Shown in pieces: positions 46,564-54,646 of a stretch of DNA of 64,000 nucleotides (positions are counted from its first letter, which is position 1; the number at the start of each line of letters is the position of its first letter). A program made the position numbers and the translations under genes. The stretch is from Joostella atrarenae. GTDB lineage: Bacteria; Bacteroidota; Bacteroidia; Flavobacteriales; Flavobacteriaceae. The stretch lies in the NCBI RefSeq assembly GCF_021764745.1, contig NZ_JAETXX010000001.1, forward strand, positions 930,001-994,000, in the 5' to 3' direction. The notes beneath the pieces were generated by a model. The model saw nothing but the letters and a program-made list of their open reading frames with translations. It did not search any database and was not told the DNA's origin.

Positions 46564-47127
46564 ATGAAAACAATTAAACTCTTCTCTGGAATGTTACTGG
46601 TTGCCTTACTAATGGGGGCTTGCTCTTCAGTGAGCGTAGCAACTGATTATGATAGGCATGTAGATTTTTCTAAATACAAAACTTTTGCATTTTATAAACC
46701 TGGAATCGATAAGGCAGGAATTTCTGACTTAGATAAAAAAAGAATTTTACGCTCTATTCAATATGAATTACAGAATAGGGGTTATGTATTATCTGCAAAT
46801 CCAGATGTACTTGTAAGTATCTTTACCAAAGAAGTTGACCGTGTAAGCGTATACAACAATGTTGGTTGGGGATGGGGTTATTACGGATACCCTTATTGGG
46901 GAGGAGGATATAACTCTGTTTCTACGGAAACTGAAGGTTCTCTGTATATAGATATGATTGATGCAGAAAAGAAAGAACTTGTTTGGCAAGGTAAAGGAAC
47001 TGGAAGCCTCGTAACAAGTGGAGATATGGCTAAAAAAGAAGAGCGTATCACTATGTTTGTAAAAGAGATTCTAGAGCAATTTCCTCCAATTACTACTCAA
47101 GTAGCTGCTGTAGATAACGGACAATAA
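46564..47127 (+). CDS. DUF4136 lipoprotein
   Basis: This 187-residue lipoprotein (signal ending LLMGAC, Cys20) has the DUF4136 pattern TDYDRHVDFSKYKTFAFY, then KKRILRSIQYELQNRGY, and a closing strand KELVWQGKGTG. A Gly/Tyr/Trp-rich loop (GWGWGYYGYPYWGGGY) sits in the middle. The function is unknown, though such proteins are periplasmic or outer-membrane. A paralogue lies at 61281. A terminator follows. Confidence 0.9.
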   Translation: MKTIKLFSGMLLVALLMGACSSVSVATDYDRHVDFSKYKTFAFYKPGIDKAGISDLDKKRILRSIQYELQNRGYVLSANPDVLVSIFTKEVDRVSVYNNVGWGWGYYGYPYWGGGYNSVSTETEGSLYIDMIDAEKKELVWQGKGTGSLVTSGDMAKKEERITMFVKEILEQFPPITTQVAAVDNGQ

Positions 47128-47147
47128 AAACACACCATATAATATTT

Positions 47148-47174
47148 AAAAGCCACATAAATGTGGCTTTTTTT
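47148..47174 (+). terminator. Terminator after DUF4136 gene
   Basis: AAAAGCCACAT and ATGTGGCTTTT form an 11-bp stem around AA and end in a T-run. Confidence 0.88.
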
Positions 47175-47277
47175 ATGTTTAAAATTTATAGAATGAGCTT
47201 AATCGTTAAACTTTAAAATAATTTAAGATAACGGTTATCTCTAGGTTTTGTATTTTTAAATCATAAAATTTAAGCCT

Positions 47278-49035
47278 ATGCAAACTGGTTATCAAAGCAA
47301 TCCTTTATTAGATCGTTTACCAAAACATCTAAAGCAATTTATAAAGCCTCAAAACTATGATGATTATACTCCAATTAATCAAGCGGTGTGGCGATATGTA
47401 ATGCGAAAAAATGTAGACTACTTGAGTAAGGTAGCACATAGATCGTATGTTGAGGGATTGCAGAAAACTGGAATTTCTATAGATCAGATTCCTAGTATGT
47501 ATGGTATGAATCGTATCCTTCAAGACATTGGATGGGCAGCAGTTGCCGTAGATGGATTTATACCGCCAAATGCTTTTATGGAATTTCAGGCTTATAATGT
47601 GCTGGTAATCGCATCGGATATTCGTCAATTAGACAATATAGAATATACACCTGCGCCAGATATTATCCATGAAGGAGCTGGACATGCTCCCATTATTGCA
47701 AATCCAGAGTATGCAGAATATTTAAGACGTTTTGGAGAAATTGGTTGTAAAGCCATTTCTAGCGCTAAAGATTACGAAATGTATGAGGCTATTCGTCATT
47801 TATCAATAGTTAAAGAAGCCGATGGAGTTCCCATTGCCGAAATTGAGGAAGCTGAAAAACGTGTGGAAGAACTTCAGCAGGATATGGGAGAGCCAAGCGA
47901 AATGTCTTTGATTAGAAATTTACACTGGTGGACAGTAGAATATGGTTTAATAGGAACTTTTGATGCACCAAAAATCTATGGAGCTGGATTATTGTCTTCC
48001 ATTGGAGAAAGCAAATGGTGTATGACAAATGAAGTAAAAAAGGTGCCTTATAATATTCAAGCTACATATCAAGATTTTGATATTACAAAGCCTCAGCCAC
48101 AACTTTTTATTACTCCTGATTTTGCTTATTTAAGTTTGATTTTAGAAGAGTTTGCTAATAAAATGGCGCTTCGAAAAGGAGGTTTATCAGGATTCGAAAA
48201 GCTTATAAATTCTAATGCATTAGGAACTGTGGAACTGAGTACTGGAATTCAAATCTCTGGTGTTTTTTCTGAGGTGATTGAGTATGAAGGAAAACCAATT
48301 TACTTTCAAACAAGTAGTGAAACCGCGCTTTCTTATCGTGATAAAGAGCTGGTGGGGCATGGAATAAAACAACATCCTCAAGGTTTTGGAAGCCCTATTG
48401 GTAAACTAAAAGGGATCAATCTGGCTATAGAAGATATGAGTCCTCGCGACCTAAAGGCTTATAATATTTATGAAGGTCATAATGTGGTTTTAGAGTTTGA
48501 AGGTGGTGTTACCGTTTCTGGAACTATTATTACTGGAACTCGAAATCTAATGGGTAAAATTATACTCATCAGTTTTGATAATTGTACTGTTAAATATGAA
48601 GATGAGGTTTTATTTGAACCTTCATGGGGTGTTTATAATCTTGCGGTAGGAAAGGAAGCGATTTCTGCCTATAGTGGGCCAGCTGATATAAATAGTTTTG
48701 ATTTAATAACTCATCGTCAGACGGAGGAAACTAAGAAGCAGGTTAAAAGTGAGGAGACTAAGAAGCTTGAGGCTTTATATCTTCAGGTTAGAGAATATAG
48801 AGACGGGAAAAATAAAACAATATCGAGACATAAAGTGTTCGAACAATTACAGGAGTTTTATCCTGAAGATTGGTTGCTTTCTGTAGAACTTTATGAGCTC
48901 GCTAAGACAAATGGGGATGATGATTTTGCTATGGAAATTCTTCAGCATTTAGAAAAAGTAAAAAGAGATCGTCCTAAAGTGGGGCATCTTATAGATGATG
49001 GTATTTCTTTAGTAGATGAAGCCTTAGTGAAGTAA
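47278..49035 (+). CDS. Aromatic amino acid hydroxylase, extended form
   Basis: This 585-residue protein belongs to the pterin-dependent aromatic amino acid hydroxylases (phenylalanine 4-monooxygenase-like). The iron ligands are H131 and H136 in HEGAGHAP and probably E221 in WWTVEYGL. About 45 extra residues lie between them compared with human PAH, where the gap is 40 rather than 85. A long C-terminal part (about 310-585) extends well beyond the catalytic core. No pterin-recycling gene is adjacent. Substrate specificity is not proven. Confidence 0.92.
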   Translation: MQTGYQSNPLLDRLPKHLKQFIKPQNYDDYTPINQAVWRYVMRKNVDYLSKVAHRSYVEGLQKTGISIDQIPSMYGMNRILQDIGWAAVAVDGFIPPNAFMEFQAYNVLVIASDIRQLDNIEYTPAPDIIHEGAGHAPIIANPEYAEYLRRFGEIGCKAISSAKDYEMYEAIRHLSIVKEADGVPIAEIEEAEKRVEELQQDMGEPSEMSLIRNLHWWTVEYGLIGTFDAPKIYGAGLLSSIGESKWCMTNEVKKVPYNIQATYQDFDITKPQPQLFITPDFAYLSLILEEFANKMALRKGGLSGFEKLINSNALGTVELSTGIQISGVFSEVIEYEGKPIYFQTSSETALSYRDKELVGHGIKQHPQGFGSPIGKLKGINLAIEDMSPRDLKAYNIYEGHNVVLEFEGGVTVSGTIITGTRNLMGKIILISFDNCTVKYEDEVLFEPSWGVYNLAVGKEAISAYSGPADINSFDLITHRQTEETKKQVKSEETKKLEALYLQVREYRDGKNKTISRHKVFEQLQEFYPEDWLLSVELYELAKTNGDDDFAMEILQHLEKVKRDRPKVGHLIDDGISLVDEALVK

Positions 49036-49097
49036 TATAATAATGGACGCTGTAAAAAAGATTTTATATTTTTACCCAAATTCAATTGTCATTTAGT

Positions 49098-50783
49098 TTG
49101 AAAAAATACTTATTTATTCTCGGATTTATCTTTCTATTAGCAAATGTTGCTTGTAAAGATGATGATACACATAAGACGAGGCTTACTACGGAAGCAGACT
49201 CTCTAAGACTTTCTCAAAAGCGTCAGCGTGTAATTTCTGATGAGCAACGTATAAAAGATATGTTGAGAGTAAAGAATAATAATCTTTCTACAGAAGATTC
49301 TATTTATTATAAAGCCAAAATAAAGAGACCAATAGATTCCGTTTTTTTGGTGATGAATCTTTATGGGAAGGCAAAAAAATCTGGTAAACTTGAAGAGTTT
49401 AAGCAAACAGCTGTTATAAAAGATAACAAGACAATAACTTCTAGAATTGATGGAAGCGTTTTTAGGATTGATAAAACAGCAGATAACAGTTACAAAATTT
49501 ATACTCACAACGTAACTAATAATAGCTTTAGTGCTTATGATATTGATTTTAAATCTACACCAGTATCCATAAGAAAAGCTACACGAACAGCAAATTTCTA
49601 TTTCGATTTATTGCCGAAGAAAACATTTAATTTCAATATCGATGATGCAGATAAGTTTTTTACCATCAGAAAGGATCGATTGATAAAAGGCGACTCTATC
49701 TTGGATACTTTAGCGAGCGGCGCAAATATATATCGTTCTAATGGTTTGCTAGATTTACAAGATGCTACCGCTCTTAATACGTTTTATTTTGTGGATAGTA
49801 CGCGCATTCTTGAAAAATTGATAATAAGAAACCCTAAAAGGGTGCTTACTAATATCACTTTAAGTGGAGAAGAGAAGGTAGATGGGAAACATAAAAAATA
49901 TAGTAGTGTTTTTGTAAACGATTCTGTTTTTAAAGCATATGAAATTTCAGAAGAACAAGATAAAAATTCTGAGCATGTGGTGGCTTATAAAGTAGATTCA
50001 GTAATAAAAAATTATAGCTATAATAAAGACTTTAACTTCTCATTAAAAACGATAGATTCTTTTGACCTTGAATATAGTTATCCTCAGTATTATGAGTCTT
50101 TAATAGACACTACTTTCTTTGTGTATAGCAAGCCTTTTGAAATAAACCAGATGCATGCAAAATGGCGTTATTCAGTTAGATATACAAGAAAGACAAATGC
50201 CAATCCTACTAAAGTGGAGGTGTCTGTTTCTAAAAGAGATATGATTAGAATAGAAGATACCACTTTTGTTTTTGAAGCTCCTCTTTCTCCGATTAAAAAG
50301 CCAATGAATATTGGGAGTTTATCTGAGCAAAATTACGATGTAGCAGATTTTGATATTAATTTTGATGGTTATACAGACCTTAGTTTTCCGGAAGGTTTTG
50401 ATCTTAATAGAAATACAACCTATGCTGTTTATTTATATCAGCCGGAAACAAATACTTTTATTAAGACTCCTGCTTTTACAGGCCCTTCAATGGCGCCATA
50501 TATATTAATAGATAAAGATAACAGATCTGCTATTTATACTTCTAGTACAGGAAATAATAATTACAGTGCACGAATTATAAGAATAGGAGACAAAGGTGAA
50601 ATTTTGTACAAAGAAACTTATTGGAGTACAAATTCAAATGATAAAATTTCTATCCATTATCAAAAAACACAGAATAGTGCCGTCGTTGAAAAAAGTGATG
50701 ATATTGCAAAAGGTAAAGTTTGGAATAAGGGCGACTTTAAGAACGAATTTTTAAGCTGGATTAGAGAGCAAATTATAAAATAA
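49098..50783 (+). CDS. Lipoprotein of unknown function
   Basis: I do not recognise a family. From the TTG at 49098 the protein has 561 residues and begins MKKYLFILGFIFLLANVAC, a lipoprotein signal followed by KDDD; an earlier TTG at 49086 would add four residues. The body is rich in Asp, Lys, Ser and Tyr, with strand-rich repeats. Near residues 415-445 is a segment (ADFDINFDGYTDLSFPEGFD) resembling the Asp-rich loops of FG-GAP or XAC2610-type domains, which may bind calcium. A TATTTTTA box lies just upstream. Confidence 0.7.
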   Translation: MKKYLFILGFIFLLANVACKDDDTHKTRLTTEADSLRLSQKRQRVISDEQRIKDMLRVKNNNLSTEDSIYYKAKIKRPIDSVFLVMNLYGKAKKSGKLEEFKQTAVIKDNKTITSRIDGSVFRIDKTADNSYKIYTHNVTNNSFSAYDIDFKSTPVSIRKATRTANFYFDLLPKKTFNFNIDDADKFFTIRKDRLIKGDSILDTLASGANIYRSNGLLDLQDATALNTFYFVDSTRILEKLIIRNPKRVLTNITLSGEEKVDGKHKKYSSVFVNDSVFKAYEISEEQDKNSEHVVAYKVDSVIKNYSYNKDFNFSLKTIDSFDLEYSYPQYYESLIDTTFFVYSKPFEINQMHAKWRYSVRYTRKTNANPTKVEVSVSKRDMIRIEDTTFVFEAPLSPIKKPMNIGSLSEQNYDVADFDINFDGYTDLSFPEGFDLNRNTTYAVYLYQPETNTFIKTPAFTGPSMAPYILIDKDNRSAIYTSSTGNNNYSARIIRIGDKGEILYKETYWSTNSNDKISIHYQKTQNSAVVEKSDDIAKGKVWNKGDFKNEFLSWIREQIIK

Positions 50784-50820
50784 AATGCTTGCCATATTAA
50801 TAGCTAATATGACAAGCATT
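50784..50820. repeat. Long hairpin without T-run
   Basis: AATGCTTG-C-CATATTA (50784-50799) pairs with TAATATG-A-CAAGCATT (50805-50820) over loop ATAGC: 15 pairs and one mismatch. It starts one base after the lipoprotein stop codon. No T-run follows on either strand, so it may be an mRNA 3'-end stabiliser rather than a terminator. Confidence 0.6.
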
Positions 50821-50906
50821 AACACAAAACAGCTTATATTCACATTTATTATAGACCCTATAAATGGAGTTTCATAAAAGAAACTATTATTAATTTCTTC
50901 TGATTT

Positions 50907-52235
50907 TTATTTTAAGCTATTAGCAATAATATAAGACGCTAACGTCCAACCAAAGACCTTATCTTTTCCGTCGCTAATAGGAGTTCCAGTTTCAATATTA
51001 TATGAAAACGCTATGATTTCACTCTTATGGAATGCTGTTTCAATCATTTTATTCCATTTTTCTGATTCTTTTTCTAATAGACTTCGATATGCAAAGTTTT
51101 TAAGCCCTAATAGATAAATAATTTGCTCAGGAGCTTTTACAATAAAGCTATTAAGATCATAATGCAATCCGTTTTTACTAAGATGCTCTTTTTCTAATTT
51201 CTTAACAATTACATCAGCACGATTCTCATCTACAGCTTTTGCCCATAAAGCATAAATATTATCTGCCCTTCCAGGATTCAAATATTCATTCTTATATTCA
51301 TCATAATCACAATAAGATTGTTTTTCATCGTTCCATAGATAACGATCCATTTCTTCTTTTCTCTGTCTAGCTTTAGCTCTCCATTTTTCTGGCGTATGTT
51401 CAACATCTTCGACAGTAACCAATCCTTTTTCAGTATGAGCTTCAATAAAATGAGCTATATCCATTTCTGTTTTATATAACATCATATTTAGGCGTACTTC
51501 AATAACATGCGGTAATTGAAGTGAGAAACTTAACGATTGCTTGTCTGCAGAATCAATATTAGGGTAAGTGTTTAAGTGACTAGTTTCACATAAGCATTCA
51601 ATAGTTTGCCACCTACGGTCATATTCTAAAATAGAACGTTGGATATGAATTTTCAGGAAGTTTCTGCGTTCTTCTTCACTTTCCATACGTTCTGCAATAG
51701 CTCTTACCATAGAAGTGTAAAGAGGCAAGGCAGGAATGTGTTGGTGGTAGCTTCTATTGGTTGCTTTTAGTGAATGTACATGTCCAATCATGTAAGAAAT
51801 ATTGCTCAATATTTGCTTGGCAAGTGTGAAGTTACCTTCTTCAACTAATGCTAGGATATGAAAATATGAAGCCGATACATCAAGCTCTGTGTAAGGGCCA
51901 CCAAGAGAAATATATGGAGTTCCGCTAACACCTTTATCATTATTAATTAATACAGAACCTACAATACCTGGTTTGTTTTTAACCGAAGCTACAAATGAAG
52001 CTGTAGGATTGATAGGCATTTTTTCAACATGAAAGTTCAATTCTGTCTCTTGAGATTCTTTTTTATAGAAATCATAGGCAAAATTGTCATTTTCTTCTAT
52101 ATATATAGTATTGGTTTTGTCTTTTACTTTCGTGTCTTTAAATAGATTTAAATACCCATTTTTATCCGTAGTAACTGTTAATTCGTTCCAAAGGGATGCT
52201 ATTATCTTTTTTGAAATTCCCGAGCTTTTTTCCAT
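50907..52235 (-). CDS. Trehalase-like (alpha/alpha)6-barrel protein
   Basis: This 442-residue cytoplasmic protein (no signal peptide) has the features of an (alpha/alpha)6 barrel. The best family clues are YLWNDEKQSYCDYD, which resembles the 'LWNxExGxxxDYD' block of GH37 and GH63 enzymes, and VFGWTLASYIIA at the C-terminus, which resembles the trehalase signature 'GFGWTNG'. The central PGRADNIYALWAKA is also barrel-like. The N-terminal 100 residues do not show the trehalase 'PGGRFRExYYWDSYF' motif, so activity is uncertain. I would call it a GH37-like protein of unknown substrate. Confidence 0.7.
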   Translation of the reverse strand: MEKSSGISKKIIASLWNELTVTTDKNGYLNLFKDTKVKDKTNTIYIEENDNFAYDFYKKESQETELNFHVEKMPINPTASFVASVKNKPGIVGSVLINNDKGVSGTPYISLGGPYTELDVSASYFHILALVEEGNFTLAKQILSNISYMIGHVHSLKATNRSYHQHIPALPLYTSMVRAIAERMESEEERRNFLKIHIQRSILEYDRRWQTIECLCETSHLNTYPNIDSADKQSLSFSLQLPHVIEVRLNMMLYKTEMDIAHFIEAHTEKGLVTVEDVEHTPEKWRAKARQRKEEMDRYLWNDEKQSYCDYDEYKNEYLNPGRADNIYALWAKAVDENRADVIVKKLEKEHLSKNGLHYDLNSFIVKAPEQIIYLLGLKNFAYRSLLEKESEKWNKMIETAFHKSEIIAFSYNIETGTPISDGKDKVFGWTLASYIIANSLK

Positions 52236-52325
52236 TTCTTATTATTGAATTAAATTCGATGTAAAATAGAAAATAAACTCTTTATAAAAAAGTTAGTTGA
52301 GTTAAATTAAAATGTGGGGTAGAAT

Positions 52326-53063
52326 TTACCTGAATAAAATGGTGATAAAGAATACAACAAAATTATTGAATGAGTGAAAAAGGACGCTATACCAAAATCC
52401 ATTTTTAATACGAATATATCCTAAAACTATTCCGTCTAAGAATTGAGGAAAAACAATAAGTGGGATGAAAAATAGATCGGAGTTCGATAATTCATAATTA
52501 AAAACATGAAGGAATGCAAATAGTACTACAGAGGCGTAATAAATCCATTTAAAGTGTAGCTTCCAATATTTTTCAATAGCTGTTTTACGGATAATAAAAT
52601 AGAATATAACTCCAATAATAAGACTTATCCCAATGGAAATGTATATAGAATTGCTATCATCTAAAAAAGAAATTTTAGAGCGTAATGCTCTTAAAATATA
52701 ATAGGAAAAAAAGCTTATGGAGGTTGATAAAAATAGTGGATTGTATCTTAATGATAATCTAAAAATAAGTTCTTCAACCAAAGGCCCAAATAGAACGATA
52801 AGAAAAAATATTTCTGTTTTAGAATGCGTTGCTATTAATTCCTGAATGGAATCATTTTTTATAGTGAGAACAAGACTTAAAAAGAATAAAACTGTAAAAG
52901 CCAAAATCATTTTAATAGCATACAATGCTGCTAATTCTTTTATTATTACAAAGAAGCTCTTTCCGTGTTCTTTTTTAAGATTAGGATCTTTAATAAAATT
53001 CCAAAGATTAAGAAATAAATTTTCTGAAGCGATTGAATCTGAGACTTCCGTATTGTTTTCCAT
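52326..53063 (-). CDS. CPBP-family intramembrane glutamic endopeptidase
   Basis: This 245-residue membrane protein has about six to seven transmembrane helices. The family motifs are EELIFR (97-102, catalytic EExxxR), FAFLHV and HSFNN near the C-terminus, matching the four-motif pattern of CAAX protease/bacteriocin-processing (CPBP, ABI) proteins. Substrates are unknown; some family members give self-immunity to bacteriocins. It begins 15 bp after the DUF4230 gene. Confidence 0.87.
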   Translation of the reverse strand: MENNTEVSDSIASENLFLNLWNFIKDPNLKKEHGKSFFVIIKELAALYAIKMILAFTVLFFLSLVLTIKNDSIQELIATHSKTEIFFLIVLFGPLVEELIFRLSLRYNPLFLSTSISFFSYYILRALRSKISFLDDSNSIYISIGISLIIGVIFYFIIRKTAIEKYWKLHFKWIYYASVVLFAFLHVFNYELSNSDLFFIPLIVFPQFLDGIVLGYIRIKNGFWYSVLFHSFNNFVVFFITILFR

Positions 53064-53078
53064 TTAGAAATCTTCTAT

Positions 53079-53693
53079 TTAATTCTTTATCGTCTGTAAT
53101 TCTTCGGTAGTATTTATCACCTCTTTATTATAAACTAACTTCCAACCCAATGTATTTGTTAGCACATAAAACCTCGATAATTCGCTCATCAATCGGTTTT
53201 CTGCATTGCTTTTTAGATTAGAATTATCAACTCTTTTTCCGATAGCTATATTCACCTGATTTTTAATTTTATTAAAATCGTTCGCATTAAACGGATTTAA
53301 ATAATCTCCAGAAATGTCGTAGTATTTTAAATCTGGATTAATTTTAATTTCAGGCTCAGGAATGTCAGTAATAAAAAGGGTTTTATTTTCTTGATCTACA
53401 TTGAAATTTATCTTGCTAAGATCGTAGGCAACAGTTACATCTGCGTTTACTACAACCAATGCTTTTTTTTCAGTAGTTAATAAATTAGCAAATATTTTTT
53501 CTGACTGTTTGTAATTAAAAACTTGAGAGAAATGTCCTTCCGTAACAACCAACTTGCTTACATTTTTTATCTCTTGCTGAATTAAAGCAGTGTTCTCTTT
53601 TAGGTATTTAGAACGTTCATCATACCTTTTGTAAAGTTGATACGTCCATAAAATGAGTAAGGTGATGATAATTCCGAAAAGAACCTTTCGCAT
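53079..53693 (-). CDS. DUF4230 protein
   Basis: This 204-residue protein has one N-terminal membrane anchor (about 3-20) and a periplasmic domain of the DUF4230 type: VSKLVVTEGHFSQVF, the strands KKALVVVNADVTVAYDLSKI and ITDIPEPEI. Function is unknown. It lies 1 bp from the GSCFA gene, so both are very probably co-transcribed. Confidence 0.87.
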   Translation of the reverse strand: MRKVLFGIIITLLILWTYQLYKRYDERSKYLKENTALIQQEIKNVSKLVVTEGHFSQVFNYKQSEKIFANLLTTEKKALVVVNADVTVAYDLSKINFNVDQENKTLFITDIPEPEIKINPDLKYYDISGDYLNPFNANDFNKIKNQVNIAIGKRVDNSNLKSNAENRLMSELSRFYVLTNTLGWKLVYNKEVINTTEELQTIKN

Positions 53694-53694
53694 G

Positions 53695-54642
53695 TTAGAA
53701 TTTTATATGTGGATGTTTTTCTGAAAGATACATAATTTTCTGTTGAAGCTTTTCCTGAAACTTTTTAAATTCTTCACTTTCAGGATTAAAAGGACGATGC
53801 GATAATCCACTTTGAATTTTTTCAACTTCTTTCATAGTGCTTTCAGAAGCATTAGAAATCCAAGTCTGCTGAAACTTATCCCAAATATAGTTAATCGCTG
53901 TATTATTGGGGTGAATCATGTCTTCCGCATAAAAGCGATAATCGCGTAGTTCGTCCATCATAATCTCGTAAGACGGAAAGTAGGCAATAGAATTCTCTCG
54001 AGCTATTGTTTGATGAATTGCAGTTATTAAGTGCGATTTGCTTCGCTGATTCTCTATAAAACCATCTTTTAAATGCCGAACAGGGGAGACTGTAAATACA
54101 ACTGTTGCTTTGGAGTTTATTTCTTTTAAAAGACTAATAATTCTTTCAAGGCTATCTTCAATTTCAGCTACTCCAAGAAGTTCTTTAGTAAAGTTTTTTT
54201 GAGGAACTTTATGGCAATTGGCAACTAATTTTTTTGATTTTTCATAGCGATATCCCCAAGCAGTTCCAAGCGTGAAAATGATATGCGATGCTTGCTTAAG
54301 AAATGTATGAGTATTCTTTAAAAGGGAGTTGAGGTCGTTTAATATATTCTCTTTGGAAGGATTGCTTAATATAGAATGCACTTCAAAGCAATGCCAGCGC
54401 TCATTAAAGAAAAATATGTCTTCTTTTGTAAATTCGTTACTGCTAACAATTCTAGTAATTAAATTTTCTATCGCTTTCGGATGAAAAATTATTCCAAACG
54501 GATTTATAAGCGAATCGAATTTATAATAATCGAGTTTACTTCCTATGTTTTCCACAAAACAAGACCCCATTAAAAACACTTTAGCCTTATAATCTATAGC
54601 GTCTTTCTGTGGCTTTAATGGGATCTGAGTTTGTAGTTTCAT
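53695..54642 (-). CDS. GSCFA-domain protein
   Basis: This 315-residue protein has the defining motif GSCFVENIG near residue 26, preceded by KVFLM, and INPFGIIFHP. GSCFA domains are related to SGNH hydrolases: the Ser of GSCF and the C-terminal DMIHPN box (Asp/His) would form the catalytic set. The role may be acyl-ester hydrolysis on a glycan or lipid. The ATG at 54642, 4 bp after the M3 gene's stop codon, was preferred to one at 54660 that overlaps that gene. Confidence 0.88.
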   Translation of the reverse strand: MKLQTQIPLKPQKDAIDYKAKVFLMGSCFVENIGSKLDYYKFDSLINPFGIIFHPKAIENLITRIVSSNEFTKEDIFFFNERWHCFEVHSILSNPSKENILNDLNSLLKNTHTFLKQASHIIFTLGTAWGYRYEKSKKLVANCHKVPQKNFTKELLGVAEIEDSLERIISLLKEINSKATVVFTVSPVRHLKDGFIENQRSKSHLITAIHQTIARENSIAYFPSYEIMMDELRDYRFYAEDMIHPNNTAINYIWDKFQQTWISNASESTMKEVEKIQSGLSHRPFNPESEEFKKFQEKLQQKIMYLSEKHPHIKF

Positions 54643-54646
54643 GTAA

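Noticed and set aside
46163-46573. A 136-codon minus-strand frame over the end of hutU
   Set aside because: It is antisense to conserved urocanase sequence and has no start-region signals.
47195-47225. TTAAACT before the aromatic hydroxylase gene as a third ECF-like promoter
   Set aside because: The second box at the right distance reads TAACGGT, not GTCTTAG.
52326-54642. A bacteriocin or defence island around the CPBP protease
   Set aside because: No bacteriocin precursor, nuclease or toxin gene is nearby; the neighbours are ordinary envelope genes.
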